A program made the position numbers and the translations under genes. DNA of 64,000 nucleotides. It comes from Azospirillum griseum. Its GTDB lineage: Bacteria; Pseudomonadota; Alphaproteobacteria; Azospirillales; Azospirillaceae. The stretch is taken from NCBI RefSeq assembly GCF_003966125.1, contig NZ_RXMA01000005.1, forward strand, positions 1 to 64,000, in the 5' to 3' direction. A model generated the notes under the pieces. The model did not search any database, was not told the DNA's origin, and saw nothing but the letters and a program-made list of their open reading frames with translations. Below are positions 53,343 through 62,604 of this stretch, piece after piece; positions within the stretch are counted from its first letter, which is position 1; the number at the start of each line of letters is the position of its first letter.

Positions 53343-53825
53343 ATGGCGGCGAAGGTGACACCGGCGGTCAACGCGGCGAAGGCGGCGGGCGTCGCCTTCC
53401 GCGTGATGGAGTATGAGTACGATCCCTCCGCCGACGCCATCGGCCTGCACGCCGCCGCCGCCCTGGGGCTGGATCCGGCCATCGTCTACAAAACGCTGAT
53501 CGTCCAGTTGGAACCCAAGGCCCTGGCCTGCGCCGTCATCCCGGTGGCGGCCAAGCTCGATCTGAAAGCCATCGCGGCGGCGGCCAAGGCGAAAAAGGCC
53601 GATCTGGCCGATCCCGCCCTGGCTGAAAAGACCACCGGCTATCTGGTCGGCGGCATCAGCCCGCTGGGCCAGAAAAAAACCCTGCCGACCTTCATCGACG
53701 CCAGCGCCGGTGCCCTGCCCGACATGGTGGTGAATGGCGGGCGGCGCGGCCTGCAACTGATGCTGGCCCCCGCCGACCTCGCCCGGTTGGCCAAGGCCAC
53801 CGTCTGCCCCATCGCGGTGGGCTGA
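53343..53825 (+). CDS. ybaK: Cys-tRNA(Pro)/Cys-tRNA(Cys) deacylase YbaK
   Basis: A 160-aa trans-editing protein that removes cysteine from mischarged tRNA(Pro). It has TPAVNAAKAAGVAFRVMEY, the conserved Lys in VYKTLIVQ and the GYLVGGISPLGQKK loop typical of YbaK. The ATG at 53343 follows AGGCGG. It lies between folE and a WYL regulator, all on the plus strand. Confidence 0.93.
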   Translation: MAAKVTPAVNAAKAAGVAFRVMEYEYDPSADAIGLHAAAALGLDPAIVYKTLIVQLEPKALACAVIPVAAKLDLKAIAAAAKAKKADLADPALAEKTTGYLVGGISPLGQKKTLPTFIDASAGALPDMVVNGGRRGLQLMLAPADLARLAKATVCPIAVG

Positions 53826-53840
53826 CCGGAGCGCGCCGCC

Positions 53841-54533
53841 ATGTCGCGCGCCGAACGGCTTCTCGACCTGATGCAGATTCTGCGCCGCCACCGCCAGCCG
53901 GTCAGCGGCAACGCCCTGGCGTCCGAATTGGGCGTCAGCCTGCGCACGCTCTACCGCGACATCGCCACGCTGCAAGGGCAGGGGGCGGGGATCGAGGGGG
54001 AACCCGGCGTCGGCTACATCCTGCGCCCCGGCTTCCTGCTGCCGCCGCTGATGTTCACCGAAGAGGAGGTGGAGGCGCTGGCCCTTGGTTCGCGCTGGGT
54101 GGTGGACCGGGGCGACAGCCGTCTGGCCGGGGCCGCCCGCAACGCGCTGGCCAAGATCGCGGCGGTGCTGCCGCCCGACCGGCGCGAGGGCATGGACGCG
54201 TCCACCCTGCTGGTCGGCCCCGGCGAACCGATCGCCGCCGGAGACGCCGAACTGGCGGCCATCCGCCACGCCATCCGCAGCGAACACAAGCTGGAACTGC
54301 TGTACCGCGATGGGCGCGGTTCGGACAGCCGCCGCGTCGTCTGGCCCTTCGCCCTGGGCTTTTTCGACCGGGTCCGCGTGGTGGTGGCCTGGTGCGAGTT
54401 GCGTCAATCCTTCCGCCATTTCCGCACCGACCGCATCGTCGCCCTGACCGCCACCGACACCCGCTACCCACGCCGCCGCCACGCCATGCTGAAGGAGTGG
54501 CGCGCGGCGGAGGGCATCCCCACACCCCGGTGA
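53841..54533 (+). CDS. YafY-type HTH-WYL transcriptional regulator
   Basis: A 230-aa regulator with an N-terminal HTH_11 domain (PVSGNALASELGVSLRTLYR) and a C-terminal WYL-type ligand domain (LELLYRDGRG; RVVWPFALGFF). The ligand and targets are unknown. It is 15 bp after ybaK and 114 bp upstream of a VOC protein and an EVE protein, which it may control; YafY-VOC pairs are common. Confidence 0.88.
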   Translation: MSRAERLLDLMQILRRHRQPVSGNALASELGVSLRTLYRDIATLQGQGAGIEGEPGVGYILRPGFLLPPLMFTEEEVEALALGSRWVVDRGDSRLAGAARNALAKIAAVLPPDRREGMDASTLLVGPGEPIAAGDAELAAIRHAIRSEHKLELLYRDGRGSDSRRVVWPFALGFFDRVRVVVAWCELRQSFRHFRTDRIVALTATDTRYPRRRHAMLKEWRAAEGIPTPR

Positions 54534-54647
54534 CGGTCGACGATGGTTCCGCCACCCACCACCATGCTGACAGAATCTGACAGTGGGTCCGCATAAGGTT
54601 GGTGTCACCGGACGGGGCGCTCCCGACCGGGCCACACACCAAACCGA

Positions 54648-55040
54648 ATGGATGCGACCATGCTCGATCTCGATTTCGTCCTGCTCTACGTCGACAGCCC
54701 GACCGCCAGCGCCGCCTTTTACGCTGATCTGCTGGGCAAGCCGCCGGTCGAAGCCTCTCCCACCTTCGCCATGTTCGCGATGACCTCCGGGACCATGCTG
54801 GGCCTGTGGTCGCGCCACACGGTGGAACCAGCCCCGGCGGCGGGCGGCGGCGGATCGGAAATCGCCTTCACCGTGGCCGACGCCGACGCGGTGCACGCCA
54901 CCCACGCCGATTGGGCGGCGCGCGGCCTGCCCATCGTGCAAGTCCCGACGGCGATGGATTTCGGCCACACCTTCGTGGCGGTCGACCCCAACGGGCACCG
55001 GCTGCGCGTGTTCGCGCCGTCCGCCCCGCCCGCCGCCTGA
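54648..55040 (+). CDS. VOC (glyoxalase/bleomycin resistance) superfamily protein
   Basis: A 130-aa protein with paired beta-alpha-beta-beta-beta modules: FVLLYVDSPTASAAFYADLLG at the start (in parts) and FGHTFVAVDPNGHRLRVFAP at the end. Members include lyases, dioxygenases and drug-binding proteins; the activity here is not predictable. An ATG at 54660 is an alternative start. Confidence 0.85.
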   Translation: MDATMLDLDFVLLYVDSPTASAAFYADLLGKPPVEASPTFAMFAMTSGTMLGLWSRHTVEPAPAAGGGGSEIAFTVADADAVHATHADWAARGLPIVQVPTAMDFGHTFVAVDPNGHRLRVFAPSAPPAA

Positions 55041-55084
55041 TGCCAACCACCTGACGCCTGCCACCCGACAGCTGAGAGGGAACC

Positions 55085-55534
55085 ATGGGCCGGAACTGGA
55101 TCGCCGTCGCCTCCGCCGAACATGTCCGGCGGGGCCGCGCCGGGGGCTTCATGCAAGTGTGCCACGGCAAGGCCGCACCGCTGCGCCGGATGCAGCCGGG
55201 CGACCGCGTCGCCTACTATTCGCCGACCGAGAGCTTCGGCGGCAAGGACCGCGCCCAATCCTTCACCGCCATCGGCGTGGTGCAAGACCGCGAGCCGTAC
55301 CCCTTCGACATGGGCGGCGGCTTCGTTCCCTTCCGCCGCGATGTGATCTGGATGGGCGGGGCGGAAACGCCGATCCACCCCCTGCTCGACCGGTTGGAGT
55401 TTTCCGCCGGGCAACGGAATTGGGGCTATCAGCTTCGCTTCGGCCTGTTCGCCATCAGCGACCACGACATGGAGCTGATCGCCCAGGCGATGGGGACCGC
55501 CGTTCCGGTTCCGGCCCAACCGACCCTGCTGTAA
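55085..55534 (+). CDS. EVE domain protein
   Basis: A 149-aa PUA-like EVE domain protein ([21 protein letters not shown], in parts; [33 protein letters not shown]). EVE domains are known to bind modified bases in DNA or RNA, and some occur in defence or RNA-modification contexts. No nuclease or modification gene is adjacent here. The ATG at 55085 has GAGGGAA upstream. It lies 44 bp after the VOC gene. Confidence 0.88.
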   Translation: MGRNWIAVASAEHVRRGRAGGFMQVCHGKAAPLRRMQPGDRVAYYSPTESFGGKDRAQSFTAIGVVQDREPYPFDMGGGFVPFRRDVIWMGGAETPIHPLLDRLEFSAGQRNWGYQLRFGLFAISDHDMELIAQAMGTAVPVPAQPTLL

Positions 55535-55768
55535 CGATTTTTTGACACCGACGCGCCGGGGGGAGGGATGAAACGCCCACTCCCCGGCGTCGCACGTTCA
55601 GGCCCCGTTCATCGGCCGCACACCATCGTCTGACCCGTCATCGGATCCGGGATAGACAGGCGGCCCCACCTGACCAAGATCAAGGCGAAACTCCTCGCGC
55701 TCCGTCATCCATGGGCTTATATCCTCGACACGAGCGCCCGAAGGCCACCACCCGCAAGGCCCTGCACG

Positions 55769-56500
55769 ATGCACCGTTTCGCCAATCCCGCCCGCTTCCT
55801 GCGCCTGTCGGCCCTGCTGTTGCCATGGACCGCCGGGGCCACCGTGATCCTGCTGATCGCCGGGCTGTATCTCAGCCTGTTCGGCTCCCCGCCCGATTAC
55901 CAGCAGGGCGACACCGTGCGCATCATGTACATCCACGTCCCGGCGGCGTGGATGAGCCTGTTCGTCTACACCAACATGGCGATCGCCGCCGCCGCCGGGC
56001 TGGTGTGGAAACACCCGCTGGCCGACCTGTTCGCCAAGGCCGCCGCCCCCATCGGGGCCGGTTTCACCCTGATCTGCCTTGTCACCGGCTCGCTGTGGGG
56101 CGCGCCGATGTGGGGAACCTGGTGGGTGTGGGACGCGCGCTTGACCAGCGTTCTGATCCTGTTCTTCCTCTATCTCGGCTACATGGCCCTGGTGAACGCC
56201 TTCGACGACCCGCAGCGTGGGGCGCGGGCGGGCGACGTGCTGCTGCTGGTTGGCATCGTCAACGTGCCGATCATCAAATTTTCGGTCGATTGGTGGAACA
56301 CGCTGCACCAGCCCGCCAGCGTTGTGCGCATGGGCGGCCCCACCATCGATTCCAGCATGCTGATTCCGCTGTTGGTGATGGCCGTCGGCTTCACCACTTA
56401 TTTCATCACGGTGGTGATCCTGCGCCTGCGCGCCGAACTGGCGCAGCGCAAGATCCAGACGCTGCGCTTCAGCGTCGCCGGAGACGGAGCGACGGGGTAA
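55769..56500 (+). CDS. ccmC: Haem exporter/chaperone protein CcmC
   Basis: This 243-aa inner-membrane protein presents haem to CcmE in cytochrome c maturation. It has six likely membrane helices and the tryptophan-rich WWD signature WGTWWVWDARLTS. It opens the ccm cluster; ccmA and ccmB, often upstream, are not in the window, and the 234-bp gap before it holds no gene. Confidence 0.96.
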   Translation: MHRFANPARFLRLSALLLPWTAGATVILLIAGLYLSLFGSPPDYQQGDTVRIMYIHVPAAWMSLFVYTNMAIAAAAGLVWKHPLADLFAKAAAPIGAGFTLICLVTGSLWGAPMWGTWWVWDARLTSVLILFFLYLGYMALVNAFDDPQRGARAGDVLLLVGIVNVPIIKFSVDWWNTLHQPASVVRMGGPTIDSSMLIPLLVMAVGFTTYFITVVILRLRAELAQRKIQTLRFSVAGDGATG

Positions 56501-56504
56501 CGGC

Positions 56505-56759
56505 ATGACCGAATTTTTCACCATGGGCGGCTACGCCGCCTTCGTCTGGCCCGCTTACGGCCTGGCCGCGCTGGTGCTGATCGGCCTGCTGGTCGTCAGC
56601 CTGAAGGGCCTGCGCGAGGCCGAGGCCACCGTGCGGGCGCTGGAAGGCGTGCGCACCCCGCGCCGCCGCGCGCGCGCCGCCGCCCACTCTGACACCGCCC
56701 ATTCCCACACAGCCCCCTCCAGCGCCCCCGGATTGCCGGGGAAAGCGAGCGAAGGATGA
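56505..56759 (+). CDS. ccmD: Haem exporter protein CcmD
   Basis: A small membrane protein (84 aa) with one helix ([20 protein letters not shown]) and the family pattern of a following charged region ([12 protein letters not shown]). It stabilises CcmE and CcmC. The C-terminal 35 residues are an unusually long basic then Ser/His/Pro-rich tail. It overlaps ccmE by 4 bp. Confidence 0.9.
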   Translation: MTEFFTMGGYAAFVWPAYGLAALVLIGLLVVSLKGLREAEATVRALEGVRTPRRRARAAAHSDTAHSHTAPSSAPGLPGKASEG

Positions 56760-57244
56760 CCCGGAAGAAACGCCGCCTCTACATGCTGGGCCTGGCCCTG
56801 CTGGGGCTTGGCGCGGCCACCGCCCTGACGCTGACCGCGTTCCAGGACAACATCGTGTTCTTCTACAGCCCCAGCCAGTTGCAGACCCAGCAGGTCGGCG
56901 ACCGGAATTTCCGGTTGGGCGGGCTGGTCGAACAGGGCAGCGTCCGCAAGCTGACCGACGGCGTGACCACCGAATTCCGCGTGACCGACACCGCCCACAC
57001 CATCGGCGTCCGCTATCGCGGCCAATTGCCCGACCTGTTTCGCGAAGGGCAGGGGGTGGTGGCCGAAGGCAAGCTGACCGGCGGCGTCTTCGTCGCGCGC
57101 GAGGTGCTGGCCAAGCACGACGAGACCTACATGCCGCCGGAGGTGTCGGAGGCGTTGAAACAGGCAGGCGTCTACAAGAACCCCGCCGAGGGCAAAACCG
57201 CCGCCAACACCAACGCCCCCCCGGCGGCGACCAAGAAGGAGTAG
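56756..57244 (+). CDS. ccmE: Cytochrome c maturation haem chaperone CcmE
   Basis: A 162-aa membrane-anchored periplasmic haem chaperone. It has an N-terminal anchor ([19 protein letters not shown]) and the covalent haem site with His121 and Tyr125 in [12 protein letters not shown]. The ATGA overlap with ccmD indicates coupling. Confidence 0.96.
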   Translation: MTRKKRRLYMLGLALLGLGAATALTLTAFQDNIVFFYSPSQLQTQQVGDRNFRLGGLVEQGSVRKLTDGVTTEFRVTDTAHTIGVRYRGQLPDLFREGQGVVAEGKLTGGVFVAREVLAKHDETYMPPEVSEALKQAGVYKNPAEGKTAANTNAPPAATKKE

Positions 57245-57251
57245 CGGGACC

Positions 57252-59255
57252 GTGATCCCCGAACTCGGCCATTACGCGCTGGTGCTGGCGCTGTTCGTCG
57301 CCTTTGTCCAGGCCGGTCCGCCGCTGGTCGGGGCCGCCACCCGCAACGCCGCCTGGATGAGCGTGGCCGGACCCGCCGCCATCGCCCAGATGCTGCTGGT
57401 GCTGGTCGCCTATGGCGCGCTGACCTGGGCGCATGTGGTGTCCGATTTCAGCGTGCAGAATGTGGTGCAGAACAGCCACTCGCTGAAACCGATGCTCTAC
57501 AAGGTGTCGGGCGTGTGGGGAAACCACGAAGGCTCGATGGTCCTGTGGATCGTCATGCTCGCCGTGTTCGGGGCCGCCGTCGCCGCCTTTGGCCGCAACC
57601 TGCCGCCGACGCTGAAGGCGCGGGTCCTGGCGGTGCAGGGGCTGATCGGCATCGGCTTCCTGCTGTTCATCCTGACCACCTCCAACCCCTTCATCCGCGT
57701 GGTCCCGGCCCCGCTGGACGGCAACGATCTGAACCCGCTGTTGCAGGATCCGGGGCTGGCCTTCCACCCGCCTTTCCTCTACGCGGGCTATGTCGGCTTC
57801 TCGATGGCCTTTTCCTTCGCCGTCGCCGCCCTGATCGAAGGGCGGGTCGATCCGGCCTGGGCGCGCTGGGTGCGGCCCTGGACGCTGGCGGCCTGGTCCA
57901 CCCTGACCATGGGCATCGCGCTGGGATCCTGGTGGGCCTATTACGAATTGGGCTGGGGTGGCTGGTGGTATTGGGATCCGGTCGAAAACGCGTCCTTCAT
58001 GCCGTGGTTGGCCGGAACGGCGCTGCTGCATTCCGCCATCGTGGTGGAAAAGCGCGACGCGCTGAAAAGCTGGACCATCCTGCTGGCCATCGTCACCTTT
58101 TCGCTGTCGCTGATGGGGACCTTCCTGGTCCGGTCGGGCATTCTGACCTCGGTGCACGCCTTTGCCGTCGATCCGGCGCGCGGGGCCTTCATCCTGGTGC
58201 TGCTGGCCATCGCCACCGGGGGTTCGCTGCTGCTCTACAGCCTGCGCGCCCCGGCGTTGAAGGCGGGCGGCCTGTTCGCCCCGGTCAGCCGCGAAGGTGC
58301 CTTGGTGCTGAACAATCTGCTGCTGTCCACCGCCACCGCCACCGTCTTCATCGGCACGCTCTACCCCCTGTTCCTCGACATTCTGAAGGCGGGCAAGGTG
58401 TCGGTCGGCCCGCCCTTCTTCAACGCCACCTTCGTGCCCATCGCCATCCCGCTGGTGGCCGCCATGGTCGTCGGCCCCTTCCTGTCGTGGAAGCGGGCGG
58501 ATCTGGGGGCAGCGCTGACCCGGCTGTGGGTGGCCGGGGTGGTGGTGGTCGTCTGCGTCGCCGTCACCGCCTATGTCACGGCGGGCGGCGGGCCGCTGCT
58601 GGCGCTGGTCGGGGTGGCGCTCGCCGCCTGGGCCATCGTCGGCTCGCTGGTGGAGTTCGCCGAGCGCATCCGCCTGTTCCGCGTGCCGCTGGCCGACAGT
58701 TGGACCCGCGCGGTGCATCTGCCGCGCAGCGCCTGGGGCATGACCATCGCCCACGCCTTCCTCGGCGTGTCGATCATGGGCATGACCGCGACCTCGGCCT
58801 GGCAGAGCGAGCGGATCGACTCGATGCGTCCGGGCCAGACAGCCAGCCTCGCCGGGTATGACTTCCGCTTTGACAGCGTCGGGCCGGTGGCGGGCGAGAA
58901 TTACAAGGCCGACCGCGCCATCTTCACCGTGACGAAGGACGGCCAGCCGGTCGCCACCCTGACGCCGGAGCGGCGCAGCTACCCCGTCACCCGGATGACG
59001 ACGACGGAATCGGCGATCCACACCACGCTGTTCTCCGATCTCTACATCGCGCTGGGCGACCCGACGCAGAACGGCACCGCCTGGATCGTCCGCATCTATC
59101 ACCACCCGATGGTTCCGTGGATCTGGATCGGCGGCGTCGGCATGATGCTGGGCGGGCTGGTCAGCCTGACCGACCGCCGGTTCCGCATCGGCGCGCCCGA
59201 ACGCCGCCGCGCCGCCAAGGCCGGTTTGGTCCCCCCCGCCCAGCCTGCCGAGTGA
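57252..59255 (+). CDS. ccmF: Haem lyase CcmF
   Basis: This 667-aa polytopic membrane protein ligates haem to apocytochrome c with CcmH and CcmI. The WWD motif is WGGWWYWDPVENASFMPWL; conserved periplasmic histidines are present in its loops. Length and position, eight bases after ccmE, are typical. Confidence 0.97.
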   Translation: MIPELGHYALVLALFVAFVQAGPPLVGAATRNAAWMSVAGPAAIAQMLLVLVAYGALTWAHVVSDFSVQNVVQNSHSLKPMLYKVSGVWGNHEGSMVLWIVMLAVFGAAVAAFGRNLPPTLKARVLAVQGLIGIGFLLFILTTSNPFIRVVPAPLDGNDLNPLLQDPGLAFHPPFLYAGYVGFSMAFSFAVAALIEGRVDPAWARWVRPWTLAAWSTLTMGIALGSWWAYYELGWGGWWYWDPVENASFMPWLAGTALLHSAIVVEKRDALKSWTILLAIVTFSLSLMGTFLVRSGILTSVHAFAVDPARGAFILVLLAIATGGSLLLYSLRAPALKAGGLFAPVSREGALVLNNLLLSTATATVFIGTLYPLFLDILKAGKVSVGPPFFNATFVPIAIPLVAAMVVGPFLSWKRADLGAALTRLWVAGVVVVVCVAVTAYVTAGGGPLLALVGVALAAWAIVGSLVEFAERIRLFRVPLADSWTRAVHLPRSAWGMTIAHAFLGVSIMGMTATSAWQSERIDSMRPGQTASLAGYDFRFDSVGPVAGENYKADRAIFTVTKDGQPVATLTPERRSYPVTRMTTTESAIHTTLFSDLYIALGDPTQNGTAWIVRIYHHPMVPWIWIGGVGMMLGGLVSLTDRRFRIGAPERRRAAKAGLVPPAQPAE

Positions 59256-59271
59256 GGAGAGACGCATTCCC

Positions 59272-59805
59272 ATGCGCCGCGTGCTCTATCTGCTGCCCTT
59301 CCTGCTGTTCGTCGGCGTTGGCGTGGCCTTTTACCTGGGGTTCGAGCGGGATCCGCGCGACATCCCGTCGGTGCTGATCGACAAGCCGGTCCCGTCCTTC
59401 TCCCTGCCGCCGCTGCCGGGACGGACGGAAGGGCTGTCGTCGGCCCGGCTGACCGGCGATGTGACGCTGGTCAACGTCTTTGCCTCCTGGTGCATCCCCT
59501 GCAAGGCGGAACACCCGGTCATCACCCGGCTGGCCCGCGAACAGGGCGTGACCGTGCGCGCCATCAACCACAAGGACAAGGCGGAGGACGCGTTGGCCTG
59601 GTTGACCCGCAACGGCGATCCCTACGCCAGCATCGGCGTGGATCTGGACGGGCGGGTGTCGATCGACTGGGGTGTGTATGGCGTGCCGGAAAGCTTCCTG
59701 ATCGACCGCCAGGGCCGCATCCGCTTCAAGCATGTCGGCCCGCTCACCCCGCAGGTGGTGGAGGAGCAGATCCTCCCCCTGGTCAAGCATCTGAGGCAGG
59801 GATGA
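59272..59805 (+). CDS. ccmG: Thiol:disulfide interchange protein CcmG/DsbE
   Basis: A 177-aa membrane-anchored thioredoxin-fold reductant for apocytochrome c. It has an N-terminal helix ([19 protein letters not shown]) and the active site [12 protein letters not shown]. It lies between ccmF and ccmH, overlapping ccmH by 4 bp. Confidence 0.95.
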   Translation: MRRVLYLLPFLLFVGVGVAFYLGFERDPRDIPSVLIDKPVPSFSLPPLPGRTEGLSSARLTGDVTLVNVFASWCIPCKAEHPVITRLAREQGVTVRAINHKDKAEDALAWLTRNGDPYASIGVDLDGRVSIDWGVYGVPESFLIDRQGRIRFKHVGPLTPQVVEEQILPLVKHLRQG

Positions 59806-60314
59806 GAACGATTGCGCGCGCGTGCGCCCTGTCGCTGGCGCTGGGTCTGACGCCGCTGGCCCTGACATCGTTGGTCTTACCGGTGGGACCGGCCTGGGCC
59901 GTTCAACCCGACGAGGTGCTGGCCGATCCGGCGCTGGAGGCCCGCGCGCGGGACATCAGCAAGGATTTGCGCTGCCTGGTCTGCCAAAACCAATCCATCG
60001 ACGACAGCAACGCCCCCTTGGCCCGCGATCTGCGCGTGCTGGTGCGCGAACGGCTGAAGGCCGGTGACAGCGACGCGGGCGTGATGACCTATGTCACCGA
60101 CCGCTACGGCGATTACGTGCTGTTGCGCCCGCCCTTCAAGGCGACGACGCTGGTGTTGTGGGTCGCCCCCTTCGCCATCCTGCTGCTGGGCGGGCTGGCG
60201 ACCGCGCTGTTCCTGCGCGGGCGGCGCGGCGCGACGGCGGAGGCCGACACCGCCCCCCTGACCGAGGACGAGCGCCGCCGTTTGGACGCGCTGCTGCGGA
60301 AAGACGATCTCTGA
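59802..60314 (+). CDS. ccmH: Cytochrome c-type biogenesis protein CcmH
   Basis: A 170-aa protein with a signal peptide (cleaved near AWA-VQ), the redox motif [16 protein letters not shown] and a C-terminal membrane helix ([20 protein letters not shown]). It reduces or holds the apocytochrome CXXCH site with CcmF. ATG 59802 overlaps ccmG; its stop overlaps the ccmI start (TGATG). Confidence 0.95.
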   Translation: MRTIARACALSLALGLTPLALTSLVLPVGPAWAVQPDEVLADPALEARARDISKDLRCLVCQNQSIDDSNAPLARDLRVLVRERLKAGDSDAGVMTYVTDRYGDYVLLRPPFKATTLVLWVAPFAILLLGGLATALFLRGRRGATAEADTAPLTEDERRRLDALLRKDDL

Positions 60315-61747
60315 TGCTGTTCTGGATTTTCGCCGCCGCGATGACGGCGGCGGCCCTTCTGCTGATCCTGTGGCCGCTGTTCCGCGCCGCCCCTCCGGTC
60401 GCCACCCGCGCCCAGTACGACCAGGAGGTCTACCGCGACCAGCTGGACGAGGTGGAGCGCGACCGCGCGCGCGGTCTCATCAACGACGCGCAGGCCGAAG
60501 CGGCCAAGGCGGAAATCGCCCGGCGCATGCTGGCCGACAGCGACAGCGCCGCCAGCGCCCAGCCCGCCGTCCCCCACCGCCCCACCGCCCCACGCACCGC
60601 CCGCGCGCTTGCCCTGCTGTTGGCGCTGCTGGTCCCGGTCGGGGCAGTGACGGTCTACGCCCTGTTGGGACGGCCGGAGGTTCCGGCCCAGCCGCTCGCC
60701 GCCCGCGATCTGGCCAAGGAGCGGGGCGGCCCGCCGCAATCGGTGCTCGCCGCCGTGGAGTCGCTGAAAAAGCAGCTCGCCGAGAACCCGAACGACCCGC
60801 AGGGCTGGACCATCCTCGGCCAGGCCTATGTCAAGATGAACCGCCCGGCGGAAGCGGTGGACGCCCTGCGCCGCGCCGCCGCCCTCAGCCCCGACGATGT
60901 CGAACTGCTCGGCCTGTTCGGGGAGGTGGCGACCGACGCCAACGACGGCGCGGTGCCGGAGGAGGCGCGCGTCGCCTTCGACCGCGTGCTGACCAAGGAT
61001 CCCAAGGACGCCCGCGCCCGCTTCTTCGCCGCCCTGGCCCGCTATCAGGCGGGCGACCAGCGCACGGCGCTGGACCGCTGGCGTGCCCTGATGGCCGATT
61101 CCCCGGCCAACGCCCCGTGGGTTCCGGTCCTGCGCGACCAGATCCGCGAGGCGGCCATCGCCCTGAAGCTCGACCCCGCCGCCGTCACGCCGGAGCCGCT
61201 GCCGCCCGAAACGCCGACGGCCCAGGCCGACCAGGGGCCAAACACCCTCCCGCAAACCACCCCACCGCAAGCCGGGCAGCCCAGCCCCGATGAGCGTGAC
61301 CAGATGATCCGGGGCATGGTCGCCAACCTCGCCAGCAAGCTGGAGGCCGACCCGTCGGACATCGACGGCTGGCTGAAGCTGATCCGCTCCTACGGCGTGC
61401 TCGGCGAACGGGCCAAGGCGCTGGAGGCCGCGACCAAGGCCAAGGAGCGCGCGCCCAACCGCCCGGATGTGCTGGTCGCCTACGCCGGGGCAATCCTGCA
61501 AGGCATCCCGCGCAGCGACACCCCCGCCCCGATGCCCGGCGAGGTGACGGCCGCCTTGCGTCAAGCGTTGGCGGTTGACGCAACCAACCGCGACGCCCTG
61601 TGGCTGTTGGGTCTGGACGCCATGACCACCGGCCGCAAGGCCGAGGTGGAGGAGTTCTGGGGCCGCCTGATCGCCCAGTTCAAGCCCGGCGACCCCGAAC
61701 ACACGCTGTTGAAGGCGCGTTTGGACGCGTTGAAGGCGGGCGGCTGA
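60314..61747 (+). CDS. ccmI: Cytochrome c-type biogenesis protein CcmI (TPR)
   Basis: This 477-aa protein binds the apocytochrome C-terminus. It has two N-terminal membrane helices (LFWIFAAAMTAAALLLIL; ALALLLALLVPVGAVTVYAL) and periplasmic TPR repeats (PQGWTILGQAYVKMNRPAEA; ARARFFAALARYQAGDQ; IDGWLKLIRSYGVLGERAKA). It closes the ccm operon. Confidence 0.93.
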   Translation: MLFWIFAAAMTAAALLLILWPLFRAAPPVATRAQYDQEVYRDQLDEVERDRARGLINDAQAEAAKAEIARRMLADSDSAASAQPAVPHRPTAPRTARALALLLALLVPVGAVTVYALLGRPEVPAQPLAARDLAKERGGPPQSVLAAVESLKKQLAENPNDPQGWTILGQAYVKMNRPAEAVDALRRAAALSPDDVELLGLFGEVATDANDGAVPEEARVAFDRVLTKDPKDARARFFAALARYQAGDQRTALDRWRALMADSPANAPWVPVLRDQIREAAIALKLDPAAVTPEPLPPETPTAQADQGPNTLPQTTPPQAGQPSPDERDQMIRGMVANLASKLEADPSDIDGWLKLIRSYGVLGERAKALEAATKAKERAPNRPDVLVAYAGAILQGIPRSDTPAPMPGEVTAALRQALAVDATNRDALWLLGLDAMTTGRKAEVEEFWGRLIAQFKPGDPEHTLLKARLDALKAGG

Positions 61748-61789
61748 CAGGCCGTTCCCACCCGGCGGTGAGCGCGGTACACTGCCGTC

Positions 61790-62521
61790 ATGATCCTGCT
61801 GTTCACCGATTTCGGCCTGTCCGGTCCCTACACCGGACAGGTCAAGGCGGTGTTGACGCAACAGGCCCCCGGCGTGCCGGTGATCGACCTGTTCGCCGAC
61901 GCACCGGCCTTTGACCCCACGCTGTCGGCCTATCTTCTGGCCGCCTATGCCCCCGCCCTGCCGGTCGGCAGCCTGTTCCTGTGCGTGGTCGATCCCGGTG
62001 TGGGCACCGACCGCGCGCCCGTGATCGTCGAGGCGGATGGGCGGTGGTTCGTCGGCCCCGACAACGGGCTGTTCGCCCAGGTGGTCCGGCGCGCGGCCAC
62101 CCGGCGGGCGTGGCGGATCGATTGGCGGCCCGACCGTCTGTCGGCCAGCTTCCACGGACGGGATCTGTTCGCCCCGGTGACCGCCCGCTTGGCGACCGGG
62201 CAGACGGTGACGCGCACGGCGCTCGATCCCGTCGCCCTCGACCGCCCCAATTGGCCGGACGACCTCAGCCGCATCGTCTATGTCGATGTCTATGGCAACG
62301 CCATGACCGGTCTGCGCGCGGCGACCCTGCCCAGCACCGCGATCCTGCGGGCGGGCGACCGGGTGGCGCGCCGCCACCGCACCTTCGCCGACGCGCCGCG
62401 CGGGGAGGCGCTGTGGTACGAGAACGCCAACGGCCTGGCCGAAATCGCCGTCCACGCCGGTCGGGCCGACCGCGATTGGGGGCTGTCCGTCGGCGACACG
62501 ATCACGGTGAAGCAGGCATGA
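61790..62521 (+). CDS. SAM hydroxide adenosyltransferase / SAM hydrolase family (DUF62)
   Basis: A 243-aa protein of the fluorinase/SAM-hydrolase family, which splits S-adenosylmethionine with water (or a halide) to adenosine and methionine. Family motifs are LLFTDFGLSGPYTGQVKAV, VVDPGVGTDRAP and VGPDNGLF. Most bacterial members are hydrolases. Why cells destroy SAM is unclear. It is 42 bp after ccmI and ends in a terminator. Confidence 0.85.
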   Translation: MILLFTDFGLSGPYTGQVKAVLTQQAPGVPVIDLFADAPAFDPTLSAYLLAAYAPALPVGSLFLCVVDPGVGTDRAPVIVEADGRWFVGPDNGLFAQVVRRAATRRAWRIDWRPDRLSASFHGRDLFAPVTARLATGQTVTRTALDPVALDRPNWPDDLSRIVYVDVYGNAMTGLRAATLPSTAILRAGDRVARRHRTFADAPRGEALWYENANGLAEIAVHAGRADRDWGLSVGDTITVKQA

Positions 62522-62523
62522 AA

Positions 62524-62549
62524 AAAGGGGACGCAGCGGCGTCCCCTTT
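62524..62549. terminator. Bidirectional terminator
   Basis: A perfect 11-bp stem AAAGGGGACGC/GCGTCCCCTTT with a 4-nt loop starts directly after the SAM hydrolase stop codon; it also faces the convergent phoB gene 55 bp away. Confidence 0.85.
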
Positions 62550-62604
62550 GGCATTCCTCTCCATCCCCGCCATGACTGGAGGGGGGAAGGCGACCCAGAT
62601 CGAT

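Noticed and set aside
56469-59273. 934-aa minus-strand open frame opposite ccmEF
   Set aside because: Shadow of ccmD, ccmE and ccmF; no recognisable domain.
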